From assembly GCF_004745525.1 (NCBI RefSeq), contig NZ_RKLY01000016.1, positions 1-60,887 of the forward strand: a stretch of DNA of 60,887 bases, written 5' to 3'. The translations under genes and the position numbers were made by a program. The stretch's first letter is position 1. Each line of letters starts with the position of its first letter. Source of the DNA: Companilactobacillus suantsaicola. Lineage in GTDB: Bacteria; Bacillota; Bacilli; Lactobacillales; Lactobacillaceae. The notes below the pieces were generated by a model. That model was given only the letters and a program-made list of their open reading frames with translations. It had not been told where the DNA came from and searched no databases. Below are positions 42,325-51,511 of the stretch, one piece after another.

Positions 42325-44828
42325 ACTGAATTTTTGATTGTCCAGGTCAAAGTTCCACTGTATTTTCCTGGAGTACTGATGCCGTCTGGCTTGAGAAGCA
42401 AACCAGTATCATTAGTCCATTTATCGGAAATTACTTGCGTTACTAATTCATCACTAATAGTATCGTTTTCGGCGACAGGGACATCATCCTTGCTCAAATT
42501 GTAAATGACGCCGTTAGCTTTTTTGTAGACTAAATTTCCTTGAAAAACTTCGTTATCTTTGGTTAATTCTGAAGTAGAAACGCTTAATTTCCAAGGATTA
42601 CGCATACTTGTCACGCTAACTTGATAGGCGCTTTTTCGCTTGAGAAATTTTGCGGTTGAAAAATAGTTAACATCTTGGAAGTCCAAAGTAGGGGAAGCTT
42701 CCAAATTTAGATAGCTTCCCTGTAAAACGTTAATGACATAAGTTGTCGTCGCACTCTTGCCATCTTTATCGGTAGCTGTAACGGTAACATTTTGAGTGGT
42801 TTTTTCTTTGAAAACATTCCAGAAGTCGCTACCAATTAGGTCCTTTAAAGGAATTTCACCGGTTGCAGAAGAGGTAGTTGAATTGGCTTGTGTTTGAGCA
42901 GTATAATTTTCGCCGTCTACTGTAACGTTATAACGGATAGGGTCGTTGGATTCGAACTTATGATTCTTGTCGTAATTAAGGGTAGTCGGTAAGATTGCTT
43001 TTTCAGTTTTGTCGTTATAAATAATATTGATTGGTGCTGGTTGCTTGAACGAAAGTGACCAGTTTTTTTGATATGTGATAGTGAAATTAGGTGTACTGGT
43101 TGAAGAAATTTGATGGTCACCAGAAAAATGAGCCGGTTGGGCCGTTACGTCAATGTTCTTATCAGTCGTATTTTGAGCTATGCCATTGATGACGATATTA
43201 GCACTAGTGTATTCGGCTATGTCAAAAGTACCAAGCGCTTGGCTGATAGCAAACTTGAGCTCATTACCTGATAAGTTGCTGCCAGGAACTAATTCAGTTG
43301 CAGTGTTACCAGTTTTGTCATTTTTATAGTTGATAGTGGCAATAGAACCAGTGGCATCAGGAGTATATGTAACATTTTGGGGCAAATGAATATCCGCCAT
43401 GATTTGACTCCAATTCACACGACTAGTTTCGGTGTCGTATTTCAAGTGATAATCAAGTGTCAGGTTATCTCCATGCGCGACAGTTCGATCAGTTGAATCA
43501 TCGGTAATAATTTTTCCCAAAGTGTTGTCGGTAATTGAGGTGTCAACTTCAGCATTTACCAAGGCGGGAATCGATTCCATGACAGCTAACTTGCTATAGA
43601 CGTCATAAGCAGTTTTGCCATCGTTAGTAGTGACTTTTTCCCCAGCACCATTAGCACCAGTGAAGCCCCAATACAGTTTATTGTCAGTTACATTTCCAAA
43701 AATATCAGGATCAACTTTAATCGTTGAAGTTACTAAGGGATATCCACTAGAATTACTGGAATCAGTATTAGTTGTTCCATCTAAATATTTATCGTTAAAG
43801 GCATAATGGATTTCAGCCGACTGACCATCTTTTGCGGGAATCCATTCAAAAGTGACGTGATGCCAATACATAGATGAACCATCGGGATTAGTGGTATCAA
43901 CCAATTGAGCTTTTCGAGGATCAGAATGGATTAAAGTATCAGCCATGGTAAAACCTTTCCAACTGCTTTTAGATGTGTTAGCACTACCGATAGGGGTTAG
44001 GGCATAACTCGTTGCAAGGCCGGGATAGATCAGCGCAATATGGCCGGTCGTCCCTCCAGCACCAAAACGTGAATTAGCAGGATAATTATCGGGAATTTTT
44101 AAATTACCAGTGGTATCAAAAGTATCAAAACCGTTTAGAGTGTAAAAATTCGTCCCTGGTGGAAAAAGAATATTAGATTTGGACTTTACTTTTATTGGTT
44201 CTTGATTAGATTCTGAAATCGCATCATCTTTTTGAGTATCAAATTCCAAAGCCATACTATTTTGAACGGCTGTACTGGCGATGTATTCAGTACTAGCGTT
44301 TGTGGGGCTAATTTCTAATAGAGAAGAATAATAGTATTTGGTAGTAGCTTTATCGTATCCCATAACGCCAAGTCCTTGATATCCAGCACCCAAGGCATGG
44401 TCGCCTCGAGGATCGTTTTGCAAAACAAGTGCCATCCCTTCACCGTTTTTCTTGTCAGAACCGTAACCACCGCCAAAATATAACCAAGCGGAAATAGTTT
44501 GTTCTTTGGTGATATCTAGATAATTACCATTGGCTTGATTAGACCAGGCAGCTCCATATTTTCCTACACCCTTGGCAAGCCGTAAGACTGTATCATTTTT
44601 TTCAGTAGTAGCAGAATTGTAAATAAAAGGATTATCTTCTCCATAAGGTTGAGGAGCATAAATATCGAAGTAGGATTTAATATTGAGCCCAGCAGGAGCG
44701 CTATCTAAAGCCGCTTGGTCAGTAGCGTCATCAGCAAGAATCACAGTAGAATTGAATAAAAAGAACATACCTGAAAACAAGAATGCTATTAAAAAGGATG
44801 TCAAAATAACATTGCTATATTTTCTCAT
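42321..44828 (-). CDS. WxL-domain, lectin-like surface protein
   Basis: A secreted 835-residue protein: signal peptide (about 1-32, cleavage near VILAD), an L-type-lectin-like domain (about 45-425; SAWLYFGGG, GEGMALVLQND, GAGYQGLGVMGYD, WHHVTFEW, YWGFTGANG), beta-rich segments, and a C-terminal WxL domain with NPWKLSVSTSELT and LTWTI near the end. It should attach non-covalently to peptidoglycan and bind glycans or surfaces. GGGGGGATGCTAA precedes the ATG. It is the intact paralogue of the amber-interrupted gene at 4834. The small CscA/B/C-type partners of WxL clusters are absent. Confidence 0.88.
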   Translation of the reverse strand: MRKYSNVILTSFLIAFLFSGMFFLFNSTVILADDATDQAALDSAPAGLNIKSYFDIYAPQPYGEDNPFIYNSATTEKNDTVLRLAKGVGKYGAAWSNQANGNYLDITKEQTISAWLYFGGGYGSDKKNGEGMALVLQNDPRGDHALGAGYQGLGVMGYDKATTKYYYSSLLEISPTNASTEYIASTAVQNSMALEFDTQKDDAISESNQEPIKVKSKSNILFPPGTNFYTLNGFDTFDTTGNLKIPDNYPANSRFGAGGTTGHIALIYPGLATSYALTPIGSANTSKSSWKGFTMADTLIHSDPRKAQLVDTTNPDGSSMYWHHVTFEWIPAKDGQSAEIHYAFNDKYLDGTTNTDSSNSSGYPLVTSTIKVDPDIFGNVTDNKLYWGFTGANGAGEKVTTNDGKTAYDVYSKLAVMESIPALVNAEVDTSITDNTLGKIITDDSTDRTVAHGDNLTLDYHLKYDTETSRVNWSQIMADIHLPQNVTYTPDATGSIATINYKNDKTGNTATELVPGSNLSGNELKFAISQALGTFDIAEYTSANIVINGIAQNTTDKNIDVTAQPAHFSGDHQISSTSTPNFTITYQKNWSLSFKQPAPINIIYNDKTEKAILPTTLNYDKNHKFESNDPIRYNVTVDGENYTAQTQANSTTSSATGEIPLKDLIGSDFWNVFKEKTTQNVTVTATDKDGKSATTTYVINVLQGSYLNLEASPTLDFQDVNYFSTAKFLKRKSAYQVSVTSMRNPWKLSVSTSELTKDNEVFQGNLVYKKANGVIYNLSKDDVPVAENDTISDELVTQVISDKWTNDTGLLLKPDGISTPGKYSGTLTWTIKNSV

Positions 44829-44924
44829 TTAGCATCCCCCCTATGTGCAAAAATGATGGAATATATAAGCTTATCGCACATATTATAGCAACCATTTATT
44901 AAAATAATAGGTAACAAAAAAATA

Positions 44925-44962
44925 CCCACCGCTATAAAGCTAGCAGTGAGTAATGATTGAAC
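44925..44962 (-). terminator. Terminator upstream of the WxL gene
   Basis: On the minus strand ACTCACTGCTAGC pairs (one mismatch and a G-U pair) with TAGCGGTGGGT across TTTA, followed by seven T residues. It lies about 100 bases before the WxL start and 200 bases past D-LDH, which has its own terminator. It could be an attenuator in the WxL leader or the end of a small RNA. Confidence 0.7.
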
Positions 44963-45078
44963 AATATAAATTTATTTAATTTTTAATTATGATAATACAA
45001 TATGTAAACCTTGATTTAAAAATATTTATTGATGTATAAATAATTAATATGTGTCACACAATAAAATTAATTATTATT

Positions 45079-45088
45079 CGTTATAACG
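45079..45088. repeat. CGTTATAACG palindrome (intergenic copy)
   Basis: One of seven exact copies. Located between the D-LDH terminator and the WxL gene in otherwise very AT-rich DNA. Confidence 0.6.
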
Positions 45089-45121
45089 ATACAACATATA
45101 CTGGATTACGATTGATAAACA

Positions 45122-45160
45122 AAAAACTCAATCAATTTATTACAATCGATTGAGTTTTAT
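45122..45160 (-). terminator. Terminator of D-LDH
   Basis: AAAACTCAATC pairs with GATTGAGTTTT, followed by T residues on the minus strand, immediately after the stop codon. Confidence 0.88.
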
Positions 45161-45162
45161 TA

Positions 45163-46167
45163 TTATTTTGTAGTATCAACAATATTATTTGGTTTCAAAC
45201 CCTCAATTAAAGCTTTGTTTGAATCAAATGAAGTAGTAATCATATTGTGGATAGCAGTTTCAGTATAGAAAGCACTATGTGGAGTGATAATCACGTTTAA
45301 TCTGTGAGCAAGATTTCTAATTTTTTCATTAGGAATGTTGTCAGGACTGCTCCAAACTTTACCAAAGACAGAATTTTCGTCATCCAAGACATCCAATCCA
45401 GCACCGGCAACTTTGCCACTGTCCAAACCTTTGATCAAAGCATCAGTATCAATCAGTTCACCACGAGCGCAGTTGATGATGTAGACACCATCTTTCATTT
45501 GTGAAATAGCTTTGTCATTGATCATATACTTGTTGGAATCAAACAATGGAACGTGCAAAGTTACAATATCAGCTTGCTTGTAAAGTTCTTCAAGTGAATC
45601 AACGTAGAGACCTTGTTGTTCAATATCGTCATTGTGGTAGACATCGTAAGCAACGACCTTGCAGCCGAAACCTTGCAAAATTTTGATAACGACACGGCCG
45701 ATATGACCAGTACCAATGACACCAACAGTTTGTTCACGATATTCTTTACCAATTGTTGGAGCCCAAGTGAAATCACCATGGTCAAATTTGTCATCGAACT
45801 CAGGAACACGGCGCAACAAGCGACCCATCAAGAGAACAGTGTGTTCAGCAATGGCGTTAGGTGAGTATACTGGCACATTCGTTAGCGTGAATCCTAAATC
45901 ATTTAGATCCTTGAATTCAAAGTTGTCCACACCGACGTTTCGAATTGAAATGTAATGGATACCTAAACTCTTCAAAACTTCCAAAGCTTCACGAGTGTAT
46001 GGGGAAGTTTGTAAAGTAACGACCCCATCAGAACCCTCAGCCAAACGAGCTGAATCAGCTGTCAAAGTGTATTCCGTGAAGCCAACTTCGACACTAGGAT
46101 TAGCCTGTTCCCATTTCTTTAGGGAAGGTTCTTCGTCTTTACGAATTCCATATGCAAATATTTTCAT
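45163..46167 (-). CDS. ldhD: D-lactate dehydrogenase (D-2-hydroxyacid dehydrogenase)
   Basis: Reduces pyruvate to D-lactate with NADH, the main fermentative step. About 334 residues. The NAD motif GVIGTGHIGRVV is at about 150-161. Catalytic Arg lies in NCARGELID, the partner Glu in the following DVLDDE region and His in ITPHSAFYT. Related D-2-hydroxyisocaproate dehydrogenases cannot be excluded. The ATG at 46165-46167 has GGAGG nine bases upstream. An in-frame TTG two codons earlier is too near the ribosome site. Confidence 0.92.
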   Translation of the reverse strand: MKIFAYGIRKDEEPSLKKWEQANPSVEVGFTEYTLTADSARLAEGSDGVVTLQTSPYTREALEVLKSLGIHYISIRNVGVDNFEFKDLNDLGFTLTNVPVYSPNAIAEHTVLLMGRLLRRVPEFDDKFDHGDFTWAPTIGKEYREQTVGVIGTGHIGRVVIKILQGFGCKVVAYDVYHNDDIEQQGLYVDSLEELYKQADIVTLHVPLFDSNKYMINDKAISQMKDGVYIINCARGELIDTDALIKGLDSGKVAGAGLDVLDDENSVFGKVWSSPDNIPNEKIRNLAHRLNVIITPHSAFYTETAIHNMITTSFDSNKALIEGLKPNNIVDTTK

Positions 46168-46271
46168 TAACAAAATCCTCCTTCATTAACTAACAACTAT
46201 ATTAAAACAAAATTGAGCTGAAAAAAGAAGTGGGGAGGATTGTCTTTATTTGTTTTGAGGTGTGGGTGAAG

Positions 46272-46913
46272 TATGCCGCCCTCCATAGCAAAGCCGATTT
46301 TGGCTGGAACGCTGCCGGCACAACTTGAAGCTTACGCAAAGTGCGCGCAATCTCCAAGATTGGCCTTTTTGTAGGTGCTAAAGCACCAACAAAAATTTGG
46401 CGGCTGAGCCAAATCGGCTTTGCTATTCCGGGCTGAATAACGGATCTATTTTGTATTTGCGTTCCGTTCATTTAGGAATACTAATTCTATTCTGAGTTAG
46501 AATTTGGTATTTTAATAGGATTGTAGTGTCTCGTGCGTCAAGTAGGAATTAACAGATAAAGAAAGAGGATATTACTATATTGCAGAATCCTGCGGTATTA
46601 GTAATATCCTCTATTTTTTCTTTATTAATCAAACTATTATTTAAGCGTTATAACGCACCCAAACCGTAAAGCAGTTCAAGAATTACCCCAAATAGATGCT
46701 GAGTCCTATCTAAATTTTCCTGGGAAACTGCTTATAACTGAAATCTAGTCTGGAGTAACAGCTCTGGGAAATGCTCAGCCGTGAAATTTTTGTTAATGCT
46801 TTAGCATTTACAAAAAGGCCAATCTTGGAGACAATTTTCGAACTTAAAAATTGGCTTCAAGTTGTGCCCACAGCGTTCCAGCGTTTCCCAGAGCTGTTGC
46901 GGAAGACGGCATC
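46272..46913. repeat. Composite family A element III (A7, hairpin, A8)
   Basis: The left arm A7 (46272-46438, reversed) has stem ATAGCAAAGCCGATTTTGGCT paired, with one mismatch, to AGCCAAATCGGCTTTGCTAT (type IV). The right arm A8 (46747-46913, forward) has type I stem AACAGCTCTGGGAAATGC paired with GCGTTTCCCAGAGCTGTT and inner hairpin TTAATGCTTTAGCATTTA. A central hairpin (46557-46625) and a CGTTATAACG palindrome (46646-46655) lie between. Ends read ATGCCGCCCTCC and GGAAGACGGCAT. The right end is nine bases from the EamA stop codon, the left end about 105 bases upstream of D-LDH. Confidence 0.82.
46557..46625. terminator. Central hairpin of composite element III
   Basis: AAAGAAAGAGGATATTACTA pairs with TAGTAATATCCTCTATTTTT around an inner GCAGAATCCTGC stem, with flanking A and T tracts. 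Confidence 0.8.
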
Positions 46914-46921
46914 TAACACCG

Positions 46922-47839
46922 CTATTCAGTATCATAACGATTCAAAACATAAATCGCTAAAATAACGATTATCGCACCGATAACTTCGGCCAAGTTTACT
47001 GCATAATGCAAGAAAATTACACTTAAAACTAAAGTGGTGAAAGGTTGCACGGCATCAGTGATACTGACGATCGCAGCAGTTGTGTACTTAGTACTGATAA
47101 CCATCAATAGGAAAGCCAACACAGTACCAATCAAAATAACCGTACCAATTCCCAAAATACTAGTTGTTGTCATCTTAGGTGGATTGACCCAGATTGGACT
47201 GAAGATATTTGAAATCACACCGGCAATCAACATACCCCATCCGGTAATTAAGATTCCGTGATACTTTGCAATCAACTTTTGTGGGATGGTGATGTAAAGT
47301 GCGGCTGTAATACCACTACCAATTCCCCAAAGGACTGAAACTAAAGGAATTGAGAGGTGACTCAAATTTCCTCGAGTGATCATTAAAACAACTCCGACTA
47401 AAGCTAAAACAAATGAAATGACATCGACACGTGAAGTCTTTTTCTTTGTGAAGATGATCGCACCAATCATGATAAAGAGAGGTGAGAGATATTGTAAAAT
47501 CGTTGCTGTTGATGAATTACCAGTCTTGATAGCGTGAAAGAAGGTAAACATATTTGCCAGCAAACCAAAAACTGAAAAGCTTAGCAAAGTGAGTAGATCT
47601 TTTTTATTTTTAAAAACAGCAAAAAATTCTTTTTTAGGTAAAACAACCAAGCCAACCGCTAACAGCAAAATTCCAGCAACCGTAGTTCTCGTAGCGATAA
47701 ACCACATTGCTGGAATATCTAGATCCTTAGCGACGACTTGTAAAACGGTACCTGAAACTCCCCAGAGAGCGGAAGCACAAAATGCTAGCCAAAAACCTTT
47801 GTCGAGTGTTCTCTTGGCTAATTTTTTACTTTCGTCCAT
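46922..47839 (-). CDS. EamA/DMT-family transporter
   Basis: A 305-residue, ten-helix drug/metabolite transporter with two EamA repeats (about 15-145 and 165-300; GVSGTVLQVVAKDLDIPAMWFIATRT, SSTATILQYLSPLFIMIGAII, AAIVSITDAVQPFTTLVLSVIFLHYAVNLAEVIGAIIV). It probably exports amino acids or similar metabolites. Substrate unknown. AGGAGGAAATGTTTTA precedes the ATG. The gene's 3' end adjoins composite element III. Confidence 0.88.
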   Translation of the reverse strand: MDESKKLAKRTLDKGFWLAFCASALWGVSGTVLQVVAKDLDIPAMWFIATRTTVAGILLLAVGLVVLPKKEFFAVFKNKKDLLTLLSFSVFGLLANMFTFFHAIKTGNSSTATILQYLSPLFIMIGAIIFTKKKTSRVDVISFVLALVGVVLMITRGNLSHLSIPLVSVLWGIGSGITAALYITIPQKLIAKYHGILITGWGMLIAGVISNIFSPIWVNPPKMTTTSILGIGTVILIGTVLAFLLMVISTKYTTAAIVSITDAVQPFTTLVLSVIFLHYAVNLAEVIGAIIVILAIYVLNRYDTE

Positions 47840-48031
47840 TAAAACATTTCCTCCTGAAAAAAACTAATAGCACTATTATAACCGTGGAATTTTGATTTTG
47901 CCTATTGTTTTTTTTATATCATGAAGTTAACTAGAATCGGTATGCTAAGAATCTTATGCTAGTCGGGCGTTTCTTCTGATTGGGATATACCATATTTAAT
48001 TAATTATGAATTAGTTTTCACTACAATTAGT

Positions 48032-48505
48032 TCATTTCTCAAGACTAATTTTAACAATTTTGACTTGATATGAACCTGCTGGAGCGCTGACTGAAACGAC
48101 ATCATTGATTTCTTTACCATCCACAGCTTTGCCGATTGGAGAGTCAAAGGAAATCTTATTTTTGGTCAAATTAGCTTCCTGCTTACCAACTAATTGATAA
48201 GTCACGCGACTGTGATCGTCTAAGAATTCAATCGTGACGAACTTCCCGATATCTAATTTGTCGCTATCGGAAGGTTCAACAACGTCCGCGTACTGTAATT
48301 GTTTCTCTAAATAGTGCAAACGGCCATTCAGATGTCCTAAATCACGTTTAGCAGTTGAGTATTCAGTATTCTCTGAACGGTCACCTAAGGCAGCTGCGGC
48401 GGCGAGAATTCTAATTTTTTCAGGACGAATATCTTTTAAATGTTTGATTTCTGCTTCAATTTCTTTATATCCAGCGGGAGTCATTTTATTAAAATAAGGT
48501 TCCAT
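48032..48505 (-). CDS. greA: GreA-family transcription elongation factor
   Basis: A 157-residue factor that rescues backtracked RNA polymerase by stimulating RNA cleavage. The N-terminal coiled coil (about 8-80) carries the acidic tip GDRSENTEYSTAKRD, and the C-terminal FKBP-like domain (about 85-155) ends with FDSPIGKAVDGKEINDVVSVSAPAG. AAAGGAGTTTACT is upstream. Lactobacilli often carry two GreA paralogues and this may be the second. It stands alone downstream of the dipeptidase terminator. Confidence 0.93.
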   Translation of the reverse strand: MEPYFNKMTPAGYKEIEAEIKHLKDIRPEKIRILAAAAALGDRSENTEYSTAKRDLGHLNGRLHYLEKQLQYADVVEPSDSDKLDIGKFVTIEFLDDHSRVTYQLVGKQEANLTKNKISFDSPIGKAVDGKEINDVVSVSAPAGSYQVKIVKISLEK

Positions 48506-48521
48506 AGTAAACTCCTTTCAA

Positions 48522-48558
48522 AAAAAATAGGCGTCCCGTTTAGGACACCGTATTTTTT
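48522..48558 (-). terminator. Terminator of the dipeptidase gene
   Basis: Minus-strand ATACGGTGTCC and GGGACGCCTAT pair (with a mismatch) around TAAAC, followed by a run of T residues. Confidence 0.85.
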
Positions 48559-48559
48559 T

Positions 48560-49996
48560 CTATAGATTTGCATCCATATTAAATGTAAGTTTTGAAAGAT
48601 TGATTCCTTTAGTATAAAGTTCACCAAAGAATTCATGAGTCTTGTCTTGCATTTCTTTAACGATCTTTTGGTTTCTATTTGTTAAGAATTCTGTCAATTC
48701 ATCGCCAGAGTAGTTCTTAGCCAACTTGTCAGTTTCAGCAACGTAAGCACGGAATGTTTGACGAGCGTCAGTTAAGAAGTCGATATCATCTTGGATGAAT
48801 TCTGTGTAGTTTGATTCAACTAAAACAGACAATGCTTTGTACATCCAGTAAGCATCTTTGAAGTTGAACTTGAGTGAAGCGTCGTTATATGAAGGATCAG
48901 TTTCATTCATGTTTGTGTAGAATGGAATGTATGGTGTAAATGTTGGGTAACCGATACATAGCCACATGATAGCAGCGTATTCTTCAGGAACGTCGTTTCT
49001 AATTTGAAGCACGTGTGAGTTTTGAGTTCTGTTCAAGCCAATTGGACGGTAACGGTGTTTGTCATCATCGTCAGCGTATGGGCTGAATGGATCGAATGGT
49101 GTTTCGTTGTAATGTGAACCTAAAACGTATTCGATGTCATCAACAGAAATCTTGTGATCAGTCTTCATGATGAATGGTAATTCACCATCTTCTGGATCTT
49201 GTTTAATTTCAGGGTTGAAGTATTTTTGACCGAACCAAACACGTGGTGTGTTGTAATGACGATCTTTTAGATTATCAGTACCGAAGATATGTCTGAAGTT
49301 CCAGCCAGTCTTGTCAGTGTTCAAATGATTTTCTTCAACGAATTCTTGGATTCCCTCGGACCACATGAATTCATCAGGCTTGTTAAAGTCAACTTGTTGG
49401 ATCGATACACGGTTAGCACATACGGCATAACTGTCATCAGGGATTCTTTGAGCTACCCAGTGGTGTCCAGTAACGATTTCCATGTACCAAACGTCATCCT
49501 TATCACTGAATAAAACAGAGTTACCAGCAGGTGAACCAAACTTCTTAATAAGTTCACCAGTACGTTCTACAGCTCCTCTGGCTGAATCAACGTAAGGAAG
49601 AACCATACGAACAATAACGTCTTCGTCCATACCATCTTTTTCAAGTGGGTCAAAAGCCAAGGCACGTTCGTTACCGTAAGTACTCTCAGTAGCTGACATA
49701 GCAACGTTAGCTCCGTTGATACCACTTTCGTCATAATAACCGAATTTCTTGTAGTCAACGTTAGGAACTGCGGGCCATTTGTAGCCATTTTCAGGTACTT
49801 CTGATTCAAAACCGTTCAACCATGATTTAACTGTACGGCCTTTTTCACCTTTAACAGCAGGGTTTAATACGAAACTGTGTGGAGCAACCGCAAAAAAGGT
49901 ATCGTCGTTTCTGGCAATCATTGTTGATCCATCTATACTGGCGTTTTTACCAACTAAAATAGTAGTACAAGCGTCATCCAAATGATTTTTCTTCAT
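48560..49996 (-). CDS. C69-family dipeptidase (PepD type)
   Basis: A 478-residue N-terminal-nucleophile dipeptidase. Cys10 in DDACTTILVGKNAS is the expected nucleophile after removal of the first nine residues, followed by DGSTMIARNDD. No signal peptide, so cytosolic, releasing amino acids from dipeptides. Length and the motif YDESGINGANVAMSATEST agree with PepD/PepDA. AGGAGGAATTCTAAGAG precedes the ATG. It diverges from the xanthine permease gene. Confidence 0.92.
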   Translation of the reverse strand: MKKNHLDDACTTILVGKNASIDGSTMIARNDDTFFAVAPHSFVLNPAVKGEKGRTVKSWLNGFESEVPENGYKWPAVPNVDYKKFGYYDESGINGANVAMSATESTYGNERALAFDPLEKDGMDEDVIVRMVLPYVDSARGAVERTGELIKKFGSPAGNSVLFSDKDDVWYMEIVTGHHWVAQRIPDDSYAVCANRVSIQQVDFNKPDEFMWSEGIQEFVEENHLNTDKTGWNFRHIFGTDNLKDRHYNTPRVWFGQKYFNPEIKQDPEDGELPFIMKTDHKISVDDIEYVLGSHYNETPFDPFSPYADDDDKHRYRPIGLNRTQNSHVLQIRNDVPEEYAAIMWLCIGYPTFTPYIPFYTNMNETDPSYNDASLKFNFKDAYWMYKALSVLVESNYTEFIQDDIDFLTDARQTFRAYVAETDKLAKNYSGDELTEFLTNRNQKIVKEMQDKTHEFFGELYTKGINLSKLTFNMDANL

Positions 49997-50124
49997 CTCT
50001 TAGAATTCCTCCTATTTTGTATTGCCTTCATTTTATCATAGATGGACTAGTAATTAATCCAAACTTCACCATTAATAACTTTCTGAAAACATGCTATAAT
50101 TTTCTAAATATAGGAGGGGCAAAA

Positions 50125-51411
50125 ATGGATCTTAATATGAATGAAAAGGAAGATTCTTTTTTAAAGAACTTGCTTTTAGGCTTTCAACATTTACTAGCCA
50201 TGTACTCAGGGGATATTTTGATACCAATCTTGATTGGTACATCTCTGGGCTTCAACGCTAAGGAAATGACTTACTTGATCTCAGTCGATATTTTTATGTG
50301 TGGGGTTGCCACACTACTTCAGATCAAGCGCACACCACTTACCGGGATTGGATTACCGGTAGTTTTAGGTTCAGCGGTCGAGTATGTAACGCCGCTACAA
50401 AATATTGGGCATCACTTCGGAGTTGCCTATATGTATGGTGCAATTATCGTAGCTGGAATTTTTATCATGTTAATTTCGAAAGTATTTGCCAAATTAAAGA
50501 GATTTTTCCCACCAGTCGTTACTGGTTCGTTGATTACTTTGATCGGTTTTACTTTGATACCGGTAGCGTTCCAAAATATTGGTGGTGGAGATGTCTCTGC
50601 CAAAAATTTTGGTAGTTTTACCAACTTGATTTTAGGTTTCACCACAGCTTTAATCATTATTATTGTTAGTGTTTGGGGTCGTGGGTTTATCCAACAAATT
50701 GCGGTTTTAATTGGAATCGTAGCTGGATATTTATTAGGAATTGGAATGGGACAAATTGGATTTGCTAGTGTAGGATCCGCTCATTGGTTCCAAATTCCTC
50801 GCCCATTTTACTTTGCGACACCTAAGTTTGAATGGTCATCGATTATCGTTATGTTACTAGCAGCTTTAACTTGTATGATCGAATCAACCGGGGTTTATTA
50901 CGCTTTGTCAGAATTGACTGAACGTAAATTAGATGAAAATGATTTACAACGTGGATATGCTTCTGAAGGACTAGCTGCTATCTTAGGTGGTATCTTCAAC
51001 ACCTTCCCATATTCAACGTTTTCACAAAACGTGGCTGTTGTTCAATTGTCAGGTATTAAGAAGAATAAGCCCGTTTACTTCTCCGCCTTTTTATTGATTA
51101 TCCTAGGTTTGATACCAAAGGTTGGAGCCGTTGCGGAATTGATTCCTAATGCTGTTTTAGGGGGAGCAATGTTGATCATGTTCGGTACTGTTGGTATCGA
51201 AGGAATCAAGATGCTCTCTAAAGTTGAAATGAACAACAATAACATTATGATCATGGCTGTCTCAATCAGTTTGGGTCTTGGTGTTACAGTTCAGCCGACT
51301 TTGTTACACTTCTTGCCATCTACACTCCAAACTATTTTAAACAATGGTTTAGTAGTTGGAAGTTTCTCAGCGATTATCTTGAATATTTTATTGAACTCAA
51401 ATAAGGATTAA
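50125..51411 (+). CDS. Xanthine permease (NCS2 family)
   Basis: A 428-residue, 14-helix nucleobase:cation symporter-2. GFQHLLAMYSGDILIPILIG at the start, the signature CMIESTGVYYALSEL and NTFPYSTFSQNVAVVQLSGI are typical of PbuX/UapA xanthine-uric acid transporters rather than uracil permeases. Start at 50125 with TAGGAGGGG. The in-frame extension upstream crosses the promoter (TATAAT at about 50095). No purine riboswitch was seen. A hairpin terminator follows. Confidence 0.88.
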   Translation: MDLNMNEKEDSFLKNLLLGFQHLLAMYSGDILIPILIGTSLGFNAKEMTYLISVDIFMCGVATLLQIKRTPLTGIGLPVVLGSAVEYVTPLQNIGHHFGVAYMYGAIIVAGIFIMLISKVFAKLKRFFPPVVTGSLITLIGFTLIPVAFQNIGGGDVSAKNFGSFTNLILGFTTALIIIIVSVWGRGFIQQIAVLIGIVAGYLLGIGMGQIGFASVGSAHWFQIPRPFYFATPKFEWSSIIVMLLAALTCMIESTGVYYALSELTERKLDENDLQRGYASEGLAAILGGIFNTFPYSTFSQNVAVVQLSGIKKNKPVYFSAFLLIILGLIPKVGAVAELIPNAVLGGAMLIMFGTVGIEGIKMLSKVEMNNNNIMIMAVSISLGLGVTVQPTLLHFLPSTLQTILNNGLVVGSFSAIILNILLNSNKD

Positions 51412-51453
51412 TTTTTTTCACAAACTTTAGTCATATTTTTGTCACATTTAGTA

Positions 51454-51497
51454 CGTATACTTGTCGATGATTAGATAAGCATACGTATTTTTTTATG
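51454..51497 (+). terminator. Terminator after xanthine permease
   Basis: ACGTATACTTGTC pairs (two imperfections) with GATAAGCATACGT, then seven T residues. Confidence 0.75.
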
Positions 51498-51511
51498 CAA
51501 GGAGTGATAAG

